Positions 1 through 8,455 of a stretch of DNA of 30,741 nucleotides are shown here, one piece after another (position 1 is the first letter of the stretch; each line of letters starts with the position of its first letter). A model generated the notes under the pieces. The model was given only the letters and a program-made list of their open reading frames with translations. It was not told the DNA's origin and did not search any database. Source of the stretch: CAIKMD01 sp035533255 (GTDB lineage: Bacteria; Pseudomonadota; Alphaproteobacteria; ATCC43930; CGMCC-115725); contig DATLUE010000074.1 of the NCBI GenBank assembly GCA_035533255.1, positions 1-30,741 of the forward strand, given 5' to 3'. Both the position numbers and the translations under genes were made by a program.

Positions 1-2
1 CC

Positions 3-632
3 GCGTCCGGCCTCTGCAACATGATCGCGGAGGAAAGCGACGCGGAGCGCTGCCTCGTCATCGGCGAGGACCTCGGCACGGTGCCGGAGGATTTTCCGGC
101 GCTGCTCGCCACGCACAACATCCTTTCCTGCCGGCTGCTTATCTTCGCCCGCGACGGCGACCGTTTCCTGGCGCCCGAGGAATATCCGCGCAACGCGCTG
201 GTGTCGGTCGCGACCCACGATCTGCCGCCGCTGCTCGGCTTCATCGAGGGCACCGACATCGAGGCACGCGCGCGGCTGGGATTCTATCCCGACGACGCGA
301 GCCATCGGCAGGCGCAGGACGAGCGCGCGCTCGAGCGGCAACGCTTGCGCGCGGCGGTCAACGCCGCCGGCTTTGCGATCGGCGACGATGTCGCCGGCAT
401 CCTCGCCGGGTGTCACGGCTTTCTGGCGCGGACGCCGTGCGCGCTCTTCCTCGTGCAGATGGAAGACCTGGCGATGGAGCACGAGCAGGCCAATATGCCG
501 GGCACCGGCGACGGCCACCCGAATTGGCGGCGCAAATTGTCGCGCGACCTCGAGACGATCTTCGCCGCGCCCGCCACCGACGCGATCCTCGGCGCGATCC
601 GCAAGGAGCGGCCGCGCGGCGAGCGCCCATGA
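3..632 (+). CDS. malQ: 4-alpha-glucanotransferase (amylomaltase), C-terminal part, 5' end outside window
   Basis: This is the last 209 residues of a GH77 amylomaltase, a cytoplasmic enzyme that transfers 1,4-glucan segments between maltooligosaccharides. Seen: the frame is open from the left edge, an IGEDLGTVP motif (in this family GEDLG carries the acid/base Glu) lies near the start, followed by a VATHDLPP motif that carries the third conserved carboxylate. The ATG at 21 falls inside the GEDLG-side conserved core, so it is internal and the true start is upstream of the window. The stop overlaps the treY start as ATGA (629-632), which suggests translational coupling. Pairing with treY indicates glycogen/maltodextrin-to-trehalose metabolism. 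A treZ or glgX gene would be expected just upstream, but it cannot be seen. Confidence 0.93.
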   Translation, partial: ASGLCNMIAEESDAERCLVIGEDLGTVPEDFPALLATHNILSCRLLIFARDGDRFLAPEEYPRNALVSVATHDLPPLLGFIEGTDIEARARLGFYPDDASHRQAQDERALERQRLRAAVNAAGFAIGDDVAGILAGCHGFLARTPCALFLVQMEDLAMEHEQANMPGTGDGHPNWRRKLSRDLETIFAAPATDAILGAIRKERPRGERP

Positions 633-3451
633 GCCAGCGCTCGCCTTTCGACGCGCCGCTGGCGACCTATCGCTTGCAGCTTCATCGCGAGTTCACCTTC
701 GCGCAGGCGACGGCGATCCTGCCCTATCTCGCGCGCCTCGGGACCAGCCACGTCTATTGCTCGCCCTTTCTCAAGGCGCGCGCCGGCAGCACGCATGGCT
801 ACGACATCGTCGATTACACCCGCATCAATCCCGAGCTCGGCGACGAGCCCAGCTTCGCGCGGTTCTGCGCCAACCTCGGCGAGCACGGGCTGGGGCTCAT
901 TCTCGATTTCGTGCCCAATCATATGGGCATCGGCCACGCCGACAATGCGTGGTGGCTCGACGTCCTCGAATGGGGGCAGCAATCGCTCTACAGCCGCTAT
1001 TTCGATATCGACTGGTCGGCGCCGCGGCGCGAGCTGGTCGGCAAGCTGCTGCTGCCGATCCTCGGCAAGAGCTACGGCGCCACGCTCGGCGACGGCGAGA
1101 TCGCTCTGCGCTTCGAGCCGGTCGCGGGTTGCTTCGATCTATGGTACGCCGATCATCGGCTGCCGGTGAGCCCGCGCGATTATCCGACCGTCCTCGGCAC
1201 GCTCGCGAAATCGCCGGCGCTGGTCCGCGCGCTCGACCTGCTTCGCGAGGGCTTTCTCGCCGAGGCCGCGCCGAGCGATCTGCGCCAGGCGGCAGCGGCA
1301 GCAAAGGAGGCGCTGGTCGAGGCCGCGCGCGATCCGGCAACGGCACAGGCGATCGACGACGCCGTCGCGGCCTGGCACGGCCGCCCGGGCAACGCGGCAA
1401 GCTGGACGCGGCTGCACGAGCTGTTGCAACGCCAGTCCTTTCGCCTGGCGCATTGGCGGACGGCGTCGGACGAGGTGAACTACCGCCGCTTCTTCGACAT
1501 CGAAGGCTTGGTGGGCATGCGCATGGAGCGGATCGTGGTTTTCCGCGACACGCATGAGTTCATCGGCCGGCTGCTCGCCGAGGGCGTGCTGCAAGGCCTG
1601 CGGATCGATCATGTCGACGGGCTCGCCGATCCGCAGCGCTACTGCCGACGGCTCAATGCGTTCGCCGCCGCGATCGTGCCGCGCGATGCCGCGGGCAAAC
1701 GGCTGCGGCCCTACATCCTGGTCGAGAAAATTCTGACCGGCGCGGAAACCCTGCCGCAAAGCTGGCCGGTTGCCGGCACCACCGGATACGACTATCTGGC
1801 GCTGGTCAACGGACTGTTCATCGATCCGGCCGGCCTCGCCAAGCTGCAGTGGCAATGGAGCCGACTCACCGGGCATTCGAGCGATATCGAGGAAGAGATC
1901 TATCGCTGCCGCCTTCGGGTCATCGACCGCAGTCTCGCCAGCGAGATGACCTATCTCGTTAGCTGGCTGCTCGAGATCGCCGAGGCCGATTGGGTCACGC
2001 GCGACTTTACGCACAAGCGCCTGCGCGACGCGCTGACCGAGATCGTCGCGGCGTTTGGCGTTTATCGCACCTATGTCACCGAGCGCGGCATCACCGCTGA
2101 AGACCGGCGCGAGATTGCAAGCGCCGTCGCCAAGGCGCAGCGACGCTGGGACGGAGCCGACGGCGAAATCCTCGATTTCATCGCCGCGCTGCTGACCCTC
2201 GATATTCGCGAGCGCAATCCCGGGCATTACCGCGACAAGCGCGCCGCCATCCTGCGCTTCGTCGCGCGCTTCCAGCAATACACCGGCGCGATCGCCGCCA
2301 AGGCGGTCGAGGACACGTTTTTCTATCGCCATATCCCCTTGGCTTCGGCCAACGAGGTCGGCGCCACGCCCTATCGCCCGACGACGTCGCCTGCGGCGTT
2401 TCATGCGCGTATGGCGGAGCGCGCGGCGGCGTGGCCGCTTGGCATGCTGGCCTCGGCCACCCACGACACCAAGCGCGGCGAAGATATGCGCGTCCGGCTC
2501 GATGTCTTGAGCGAAATGCCAGACGAATGGACGCGGCGCGTGGCGCGCTGGCAGACCTACAATCGACCACACCGCGACGACAGCGCGGGCCGCCCCGCTC
2601 CCAGCGCCAACGACGAATATCTGCTCTACCAAAGCATCGTCGGGACTTGGCCGATGCAGCCGGGCAGCCTCCTGCGCTCGGCCGCGCGACGCGACGGCTA
2701 TGTCGCGCGGCTGAAAGCCTATGCGATCAAGGCTGCGCGCGAAGCCAAGCTGTCCACCTCGTGGACGGCGCCCGACCCGGCCTATGAGACCGCGTTCGAG
2801 AATTTCATCGAGCGGATTTTCGAGCCGCCGCACAATCCGTTCACCGAGAGCCTCACGCGGTTCGTGCCGCCGATCTTGCGCCTCGGCGCGTTCAATTCGC
2901 TGTCGCAGCTCGTGCTCAAATCGACCCTGCCCGGCGTGCCCGATTTCTATCAGGGCTGCGAGTTCTGGGATCTGAGCCTCGTCGATCCCGACAACCGGCG
3001 GCCGGTCGATTATCGCGCGCGACGCGAAGCGCTGACGCGGCTCGATTTCGCGAGCGCCGTGGCGCGCTGGCGCGATGGCTGGCTAAAATTGTGGCTGACC
3101 GAGCGCTTATTGGCGCTGCGCAACCGGCTGCCGAACCTCTTCCGCAGCGGCAGCTACGAGAGTTTGACGATCGAAGGGCCGGCGCAGAACCAGCTCATCG
3201 CCTTCCAGCGCCGCACCGGCGACGCGGCGATCCTGGTTATCGTCTCGCGGCTGCTTGCCGATACCGTCCGCGGCGATCTCGGCACATTTTGGCCGGGTGG
3301 CGAGTGTTTCGGCGCCACCACGATCCGCGGCACAGGCGACGGTGCCTGGATCGACCAGTTCAGCGGCGCACGCATCGCCGGCAGCGCGCAAGGGATCGAG
3401 GCCCCGATGGCGCTAGCGGCGCTTCCGGTCGCGGTTCTCCGTGCCGAGTGA
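629..3451 (+). CDS. treY: Malto-oligosyltrehalose synthase
   Basis: TreY (GH13_26) isomerises the reducing-end 1,4 bond of maltooligosaccharides to the 1,1 bond of trehalose; TreZ then releases trehalose. The 940 residues are somewhat longer than many TreY proteins. Visible landmarks are the N-terminal ATYRLQL and FLKARAGSTHGYD motifs, LRIDHVDGL with the probable nucleophile Asp327, ILVEKIL with acid/base Glu366, and ATHDTKRGED with Asp613. PGVPDFYQG and LVDPDNRRPVDY near the C-terminus are also typical. The start at 629 overlaps the malQ stop by 4 nt and gives a normal N-terminus; longer in-frame extensions into malQ (from 410) are not credible. The 3' end overlaps the convergent GH13 gene by 39 nt. 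Confidence 0.96.
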   Translation: MSQRSPFDAPLATYRLQLHREFTFAQATAILPYLARLGTSHVYCSPFLKARAGSTHGYDIVDYTRINPELGDEPSFARFCANLGEHGLGLILDFVPNHMGIGHADNAWWLDVLEWGQQSLYSRYFDIDWSAPRRELVGKLLLPILGKSYGATLGDGEIALRFEPVAGCFDLWYADHRLPVSPRDYPTVLGTLAKSPALVRALDLLREGFLAEAAPSDLRQAAAAAKEALVEAARDPATAQAIDDAVAAWHGRPGNAASWTRLHELLQRQSFRLAHWRTASDEVNYRRFFDIEGLVGMRMERIVVFRDTHEFIGRLLAEGVLQGLRIDHVDGLADPQRYCRRLNAFAAAIVPRDAAGKRLRPYILVEKILTGAETLPQSWPVAGTTGYDYLALVNGLFIDPAGLAKLQWQWSRLTGHSSDIEEEIYRCRLRVIDRSLASEMTYLVSWLLEIAEADWVTRDFTHKRLRDALTEIVAAFGVYRTYVTERGITAEDRREIASAVAKAQRRWDGADGEILDFIAALLTLDIRERNPGHYRDKRAAILRFVARFQQYTGAIAAKAVEDTFFYRHIPLASANEVGATPYRPTTSPAAFHARMAERAAAWPLGMLASATHDTKRGEDMRVRLDVLSEMPDEWTRRVARWQTYNRPHRDDSAGRPAPSANDEYLLYQSIVGTWPMQPGSLLRSAARRDGYVARLKAYAIKAAREAKLSTSWTAPDPAYETAFENFIERIFEPPHNPFTESLTRFVPPILRLGAFNSLSQLVLKSTLPGVPDFYQGCEFWDLSLVDPDNRRPVDYRARREALTRLDFASAVARWRDGWLKLWLTERLLALRNRLPNLFRSGSYESLTIEGPAQNQLIAFQRRTGDAAILVIVSRLLADTVRGDLGTFWPGGECFGATTIRGTGDGAWIDQFSGARIAGSAQGIEAPMALAALPVAVLRAE

Positions 3452-5044
3452 CACGCCGTAGGGCGGCAGATGCAAGGCGCCTTCGACCGGCGCCGTGACG
3501 AAGCCCAGCTCGAGCGCCGGCTCGAAGCTCGCGAAATCATGCGCGCGCAGGCTCGCGGGCCGATCGGAGATGTTGAAAAACGCGGTCACGCAATCCCGCC
3601 CGTGACGGCGCCGCCACGCGACAAACGGATCGGGCAGCGCGATCAGCTCGAGCTCGCCGCGCCGCAGCGCCGGATGCTGCTTGCGCCAGCGCAACATCCG
3701 GCGATAGCAGGCGAGCACCGACTCCGCGTCCTGCTCCTGGCGATCGACGGCCAGCCTGCGATGACCATCGGGCACCGGCAGCCAGCTCGGCACCGCGCGC
3801 GAGCAACCCGCTTGCGGCGTCGCGGCGAGCCAGGGCATGGGCGTTCGCGCGCCGTCGCGCCCGAGATAAGCGGGAAAGAACGTCAGCCCGAACGGATCGC
3901 GGATCGCCTCGACCGGCAACTGCGCGTTCGGCAAGCCGAGCTCCTCGCCCTGGTAGAGGCAGACGCTGCCCGGCAGGCAGGCGAGCAGCGCAAGCACGAG
4001 CCGCGCGAACCGCGCCGCTTCCTTGCCGGTCGGGTTCCACCGCGTCGCGACGCGATCGACATCGTGATTGTTGAACGCCCAGCACAGCCAGCCGGTGCGG
4101 TTGAGGACGGCGGCTTCCGAAATCGCTTCGCGAATCATGGCCGGACCGAAAGCCGATTTCATGACGCCGAGCGTATAGGCCATATGCAGCTTGGTATTGC
4201 CGGTCAGATTCGCGATCCGGCCGAGCGCGCCGACCTCGCTCGACATTTCGCCGATGGTGACGGCGCCGGGAAAGCGATTGATGAACGCGCGGATGCGGCT
4301 CATCAACGCCTGGCTGGTCGGCTGGCACATGTCGTGGATATGGCGCTGCAGCCGGAACGGATTCCAGGCGTGCGCCGCCGCCGCCGCGGGATTGGGCGGA
4401 TTGTCGCGCAGCGCGTCGTCATGCAGCATGAAATCGACCGCATCGAAGCGAAAACCCTCGACGCCGCGCGCGAGCCAGAATTCGGCGTTGGCGAAATGCG
4501 CCGCGAGCACGCGCTCGTGGGTGAGATCGAGCTTGGGCTGGCTCGGCAGAAAATGATGCAGATAATATTGCCGCCGCGCCGGCTCCCATTTCCACGCGGG
4601 ACCGCCGAACGCCGAGAGCCAATTGTTGGGCGGGCCGCCATCGGGCCGCGGGTCGGCCCAGACATACCAATCGGCCTTGTCGTTGTCGCGGCTCGAGCGG
4701 CTCTCCTCGAACCACGCATGCGCGTCGGCGGTGTGGCTCCAGACCTGATCGATCACCACTTTGAGATCGAGCGCCTTGGCGCGCGCGACCACCGCATCGA
4801 AATCGGCGAGCGTGCCGTAGCGCGGATCGACCGCGCGATAATCGGCGACGTCGTAGCCGGAATCGGCCATCGGCGAGCGATAGAACGGCGTGATCCAGAT
4901 CGCGTCGACGCCGAGCGCGGCGATGTAATCGAGCCGCAACAGCAGCCCCGGCAGATCGCCGATGCCGTCGTCGTTGCTGTCGCTAAAGCTTTGGAGATAG
5001 ACCTCGTAGACGACCGCGCCCCGCCACCAATCGGCCTCGCCCAT
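3413..5044 (-). CDS. GH13 alpha-glucosidase / oligo-1,6-glucosidase family
   Basis: A 543-residue retaining alpha-glycosidase, probably hydrolysing short alpha-glucosides in the cytoplasm; no signal peptide is seen. The four GH13 regions are present: VVIDQVWSHT, GFRFDAVDF with the nucleophile Asp201, TIGEMSSE with acid/base Glu266, and FNNHDVDR with Asp328. YEVYLQSFSDSNDDGIGDL at the N-terminus is the usual opening of this family. The start at 5044 is chosen because a purine-rich run (AGGGAAGGGGGG) lies just upstream; an in-frame ATG at 5140 would add 32 low-complexity basic residues. Substrate (maltose, isomaltose, sucrose or trehalose-type) cannot be assigned from sequence. The gene converges with treY, so the two share a metabolic theme but not an operon. 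Confidence 0.92.
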   Translation of the reverse strand: MGEADWWRGAVVYEVYLQSFSDSNDDGIGDLPGLLLRLDYIAALGVDAIWITPFYRSPMADSGYDVADYRAVDPRYGTLADFDAVVARAKALDLKVVIDQVWSHTADAHAWFEESRSSRDNDKADWYVWADPRPDGGPPNNWLSAFGGPAWKWEPARRQYYLHHFLPSQPKLDLTHERVLAAHFANAEFWLARGVEGFRFDAVDFMLHDDALRDNPPNPAAAAAHAWNPFRLQRHIHDMCQPTSQALMSRIRAFINRFPGAVTIGEMSSEVGALGRIANLTGNTKLHMAYTLGVMKSAFGPAMIREAISEAAVLNRTGWLCWAFNNHDVDRVATRWNPTGKEAARFARLVLALLACLPGSVCLYQGEELGLPNAQLPVEAIRDPFGLTFFPAYLGRDGARTPMPWLAATPQAGCSRAVPSWLPVPDGHRRLAVDRQEQDAESVLACYRRMLRWRKQHPALRRGELELIALPDPFVAWRRRHGRDCVTAFFNISDRPASLRAHDFASFEPALELGFVTAPVEGALHLPPYGVSLGTENRDRKRR

Positions 5045-5095
5045 CCGCCCCCCTTCCCTATCTTTGTTCGATCGGCAGATAAATGAGCGGGCGGG

Positions 5096-5112
5096 GGCGC
5101 GGACCCCGCGCC
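5096..5112 (-). terminator. GC-rich hairpin between the small secreted-protein gene and the GH13 gene
   Basis: A perfect 7-bp inverted repeat, GGCGCGG and CCGCGCC, with a 3-nt loop, lies downstream of the minus-strand gene at 5199-5522 and upstream of the GH13 gene. No clear T-run follows on the minus strand, so this could be a factor-assisted terminator, a processing hairpin or chance in GC-rich DNA. Confidence 0.25.
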
Positions 5113-5198
5113 TACGCTGCCGGGCGCGGAGCCCTCGCACATTTCTTAAGGCGGATCGGTCGCGTCCGAAAGCGCGGTGATGCGTTTTCCCCGTCCGG

Positions 5199-5522
5199 TC
5201 AATTCGGGTGGACGTTCCCGTTGCTGCCGGGCGTTCCAGGCGGCGGAATCACCGGGGTTTTCGCATCGCCCGTCGCCGGCGGAACGATGACATTGCGGTC
5301 GCCGGTGGCGGGCGGCCGCACCACCGGGGAAGAAAGCGGCGCTTGGGCGGCCTGGTCGCGGCGAGTCGTCGTATCGCCCGGCGACGGTGTCGCCTCCTGA
5401 TGCTGCTGCGGCTGAGTTTGCGGCGTGACGGGACGGTCGCTCTCATCCTGCGCCCGAACGGTCGGAAGCGACAGGATTCCGGCGCCGACGACGATCATGA
5501 GCGCGCTCGCGAGATTGCGCAT
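5199..5522 (-). CDS. Small secreted Pro/Thr/Gln-rich protein of unknown function
   Basis: I do not recognise the family. The 107-residue product begins with a clear Sec signal (MRNLASALMIVVGAGILSL, probable cleavage after TVRA). The mature part is low-complexity: rich in Pro, Gln, Thr and Gly, with a repeated PPATGD motif and a PPPGTPGSNG tail, so it is likely disordered in the periplasm. The start at 5522 has a strong ribosome binding site (AAAGGAGG, six bases before ATG); the ATG at 5585 lacks one and would bury the signal. A perfect EcfG-type promoter match lies upstream at 5627-5652, giving a leader of roughly 95 nt. This suggests general-stress induction. Confidence 0.75.
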   Translation of the reverse strand: MRNLASALMIVVGAGILSLPTVRAQDESDRPVTPQTQPQQHQEATPSPGDTTTRRDQAAQAPLSSPVVRPPATGDRNVIVPPATGDAKTPVIPPPGTPGSNGNVHPN

Positions 5523-5626
5523 GGCTGGCCTCCTTTGCCCGGCATAGCGCCGGAAAATGAGCGGCGACCGCGTCCGCCTAAGCAAGCGGAGACGACGCCG
5601 CCCGATACGATCCGAGATAGAAAATT

Positions 5627-5652
5627 AACGACGCTAGCGGCATCGGGGTTCC
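5627..5652 (-). promoter_or_regulatory. Candidate EcfG (general stress sigma) promoter for the small secreted protein
   Basis: On the minus strand the sequence reads GGAAC, 17 nt, CGTT, a perfect match to the published alphaproteobacterial EcfG consensus (GGAAC-N16/17-CGTT). The -35 element is at 5648-5652 and the -10 at 5627-5630. It points toward the gene starting at 5522. Assignment is by motif only. Confidence 0.55.
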
Positions 5653-5677
5653 CGGATCGCGCTCCCCCGATCCGCGC

Positions 5678-5683
5678 TATAAT
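5678..5683 (+). promoter_or_regulatory. TATAAT -10-like element abutting the yjbQ start
   Basis: A perfect TATAAT hexamer ends 7 nt before the ATG at 5691, so transcription from it would begin at or beside the start codon and give a leaderless mRNA. No good -35 hexamer is seen at the expected distance (5655-5660 reads GATCGC), so the call is weak. Confidence 0.3.
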
Positions 5684-5690
5684 CGCGGCC

Positions 5691-6110
5691 ATGCGCCAAG
5701 CGCTCCATCATCTTCGCGTCGCGACACGCGGCCGCGGCCTCGTCGAGGTCACCGCGCCGGTGACCGACTGGGCCGGCGCGCAGCGGATCGCAGCCGGCTT
5801 GCTGACGCTATTCTGCCGGCATACCTCGGCGTCGCTCGTGATCCAGGAAAATGCCGATCCCGACGTTCGCGCCGATCTCGAGGCTTTCTTCGAGCGGATT
5901 GCACCGGAAGACCCGGCGCGCTATCGCCACGCCACCGAAGGCCCCGACGACATGCCCGCGCATCTGCGCGCGGCGCTGACGCAAACGCAACTTTCGATTC
6001 CGATCGCCGGCGGCAAGCCGGTGCTCGGCACCTGGCAAGGCATCTATCTCTTCGAGCACCGGCGCATCGCGCAAGAGCGCGAAATCGTGCTTCATATCAT
6101 CGGCGACTGA
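5691..6110 (+). CDS. YjbQ / UPF0047 family protein (secondary thiamine-phosphate synthase-type)
   Basis: A 139-residue protein of the YjbQ family, the usual length. E. coli YjbQ has weak thiamine-phosphate synthase activity, but the physiological role of the family is unsettled. Seen motifs are FCRHTSASLVIQENADPDV (His44-Thr-Ser), a second conserved His in DDMPAH (His91), and GTWQGIYLFEHR near the C-terminus (residues 113-124), which together form the family's metal-binding pocket. The start at 5691 matches the family N-terminus; the frame stays open far upstream but that stretch lies opposite the minus-strand gene. No ribosome binding site is visible before the ATG, while a TATAAT sits 7 nt upstream, so leaderless expression is possible. 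Confidence 0.9.
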   Translation: MRQALHHLRVATRGRGLVEVTAPVTDWAGAQRIAAGLLTLFCRHTSASLVIQENADPDVRADLEAFFERIAPEDPARYRHATEGPDDMPAHLRAALTQTQLSIPIAGGKPVLGTWQGIYLFEHRRIAQEREIVLHIIGD

Positions 6111-6133
6111 CGCCGCAGGACAAGGGGAAAGCG

Positions 6134-8455
6134 ATGGGAGAATTCGCACTCGGCCAGCCGGTCTCGCGCTTCGAGGATCCGCGGCTGCTGCGCGGCGGCG
6201 GGCGCTATGTCGACGACATGGTCTTGCCGCGCATGGCTTATGGCTATGTCCTGCGCTCGCCGCACGCGCATGCGATGATTCGCGCAATCGACACGAAGGC
6301 GGCGAAAGCGGCGACCGGCGTGCTCGCCGTGCTGACGGGTGCCGATTGGGAAGCGTCCGGCTGGGGCGACCTGCCGGTCCCGACCGGCATGAAGCGGCGT
6401 GGCGGCACGCCATCCTACAAGCCGCGCTTCCCGGCGCTGGTGAAGGATCGCGTGCGCTGGGTCGGCGATTACGTCGCCTTCGTCGTCGCCGAGACCGCGC
6501 ATCAGGCAGCCGACGCGGCTGAGTTGATCGCGGTCGATTACGAGCCGTTGCCGTCGGTCGTTGCCGGCGAGGACGCGGTCAAGCCCGGCGCGGTCACAGT
6601 ATGGGACGATTGCCCGAACAACATCTGCTTCGTCCATCTCGAGGGCAACAAAGCGGCGACCGACGAAGCCTTCGCACGCGCCGACCGGATCGTGCAGCGC
6701 CGCTTCGTCATCAATCGCGTGACGGCGGCGACGATGGAGCCGCGCGGCGCGCTCGGCGATTACAACGCCGCCGAGGATCGCTACACCATCTACACGACGT
6801 TGCAGCGGACGCACCCCTCTCGCGCCGAGCTGGCGAATTACGTGCTGAAGGTGCCCGAGAGCAAAATCCGCGTCGTCGCCGGCGACATCGGCGGCAGCTT
6901 CGGGATGAAATCGGCGGTCTATAACGAGGTCGCGCTGGTTCTGCTCGGCTCGAAGCTCATCGGCCGCCCGGTCAAATGGACCAGCACGCGGTCGGAAGCG
7001 TTCTTGAGCGACGCGCAGGCGCGCGACAACGTCACGGACGCCGAGCTGGCGCTCGACAAGAACGGCCAGTTTCTCGGCCTTCGGGTCAAGACGATCGCGA
7101 ATCTCGGCGCCTATCTACAGATGAATTCGAACGTCTTCGTCGGCAATCTCGGCACGCTCGCGGGCGTTTATCGCACGCCGGCGATTCACGCCGACGTCAC
7201 CGCAGTATTCACCCACACCAACCCGGTCCGCCCCTATCGCGGCAACGGCCGGCCGGAGGCCGCTTATGTCATCGAGCGCATTGTCGATTGCGCCGCCAAG
7301 GAGCTCGGCATCGATCCAATCGAGCTGCGCCGCCGCAACATGATCCCGCCCGAGGCGATGCCGTTCAAATCCGGCCTCACCTTCACCTATGATTGCGGCG
7401 AATTCGCCAAGACCTTGTCGGAAGCGCAGCGCCTCGCCGATATCGCCGGCTTTCCGGCACGACGAACCGAGGCACGCCGTCGCGGCAAGCTGCGCGGGAT
7501 CGGCCTCTCCAACACGATCGAGCGCGCCGCGGCGCCCGGCTTCGAGGCGGCCGAGGTGCGCTTCGACAGCAGCGGCACAGCGACCCTGCTCTCGGGCTCC
7601 GTTACGCAGGGCCAGGGCCACGAGACGATCTTCAAGCAGATTCTCTGCGACCGGCTCGGCCTCAAGCCCGATCAGGTGCATTACGTGCAAGGCGACACCG
7701 ACAAGGTCGCGATCGGCCAGGGCACCGGCGGCTCGCGCTCGGCGACCTTGGGCGGCTCGGCTGTGCTCGCGGCGAGCGACAAGATCGTCGCCAAGGGCAA
7801 GGCGATCGCGGCACGCGTGCTCGGCGTCGAGGCGGTGGACATCAATTTCGCCGAGGGCGTGTTCTCGTCAACGCGCTCGAACCGCACGCTGACAATCGGC
7901 GAGATCGCCAAGGAATCGCTCAATCCGCGCAGTCTGCCGGAGGGGCTGGAGCCCGGCCTCGTCGCCAGCGCGATGTACACCGCCACGGTCGAGAACTTTC
8001 CCAATGGCTGCCACGTCTGCGAGCTCGAGATCGACGAGGAAACCGGGCACGTCGACATCATGCGCTACAGCGTCGTCGATGATGTCGGCACGGTGATGAA
8101 CCCGCTGCTGCTCGAAGGCCAGGTCAGCGGCGGCATCGTGCAAGGGATCGGCCAGATACTGATGGAGGATATCCGGTTCGATCCGGCATCGGGCCAGCTT
8201 CTCACCGGCTCGTTCATGGATTACGCGATGCCGCGCGCGAGCGATCTCTCGGCGATCGACATCGGCACCCATCCGGTGCCAACCAAGACCAATCCGCTGG
8301 GCGTCAAGGGCGCGGGCGAGGCCGGCAGCGTCGGCGCGCTCCCGGCGGTCGCCAACGCGCTGGTCGATGCGCTGTCGGTGCTCGGCATCGACGATGTGCC
8401 GATGCCGGCGACGCCCGAGCGGCTATGGCGCGCAATTAACGGGGCGCGAGCTTAG
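6134..8455 (+). CDS. Xanthine dehydrogenase/CO dehydrogenase-family molybdopterin-binding large subunit, apparently orphan
   Basis: A 773-residue molybdenum-hydroxylase large subunit (CoxL/aldehyde oxidase type). Seen: the N-terminal SRFEDPRLLRGGGRYVDD opening, GDIGGSFGMK (250-259), the active-site loop PYRGNGRPEAAY (367-378), QGQGHETIFKQ, a GTGGSRS motif, and GVKGAGEAGS carrying the probable catalytic Glu729. The loop resembles form II (AYRGAGR) rather than the Cys-containing form I of true CO dehydrogenase, so CO oxidation is unlikely and the substrate is unknown. The partner FAD and 2Fe-2S subunits normally encoded beside it are absent on both sides within the window. A good ribosome binding site (AAGGGGAAAG) precedes ATG 6134. 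Its stop overlaps that of the convergent amidohydrolase gene. Confidence 0.9.
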   Translation: MGEFALGQPVSRFEDPRLLRGGGRYVDDMVLPRMAYGYVLRSPHAHAMIRAIDTKAAKAATGVLAVLTGADWEASGWGDLPVPTGMKRRGGTPSYKPRFPALVKDRVRWVGDYVAFVVAETAHQAADAAELIAVDYEPLPSVVAGEDAVKPGAVTVWDDCPNNICFVHLEGNKAATDEAFARADRIVQRRFVINRVTAATMEPRGALGDYNAAEDRYTIYTTLQRTHPSRAELANYVLKVPESKIRVVAGDIGGSFGMKSAVYNEVALVLLGSKLIGRPVKWTSTRSEAFLSDAQARDNVTDAELALDKNGQFLGLRVKTIANLGAYLQMNSNVFVGNLGTLAGVYRTPAIHADVTAVFTHTNPVRPYRGNGRPEAAYVIERIVDCAAKELGIDPIELRRRNMIPPEAMPFKSGLTFTYDCGEFAKTLSEAQRLADIAGFPARRTEARRRGKLRGIGLSNTIERAAAPGFEAAEVRFDSSGTATLLSGSVTQGQGHETIFKQILCDRLGLKPDQVHYVQGDTDKVAIGQGTGGSRSATLGGSAVLAASDKIVAKGKAIAARVLGVEAVDINFAEGVFSSTRSNRTLTIGEIAKESLNPRSLPEGLEPGLVASAMYTATVENFPNGCHVCELEIDEETGHVDIMRYSVVDDVGTVMNPLLLEGQVSGGIVQGIGQILMEDIRFDPASGQLLTGSFMDYAMPRASDLSAIDIGTHPVPTKTNPLGVKGAGEAGSVGALPAVANALVDALSVLGIDDVPMPATPERLWRAINGARA

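Noticed and set aside
1139..2833. Long minus-strand open frame (564 codons) opposite treY
   Set aside because: It mirrors a strongly conserved enzyme gene and its translation has no family motifs; long antisense frames are common in GC-rich DNA.
3470..5086. 538-codon + strand frame opposite the GH13 gene
   Set aside because: The minus strand carries all GH13 catalytic motifs; the + translation is Arg-rich with no recognisable domain.
6134..8455. Carbon monoxide dehydrogenase (coxL) assignment
   Set aside because: The Cys-containing active-site loop of form I CoxL is missing, and no coxM or coxS gene is adjacent.
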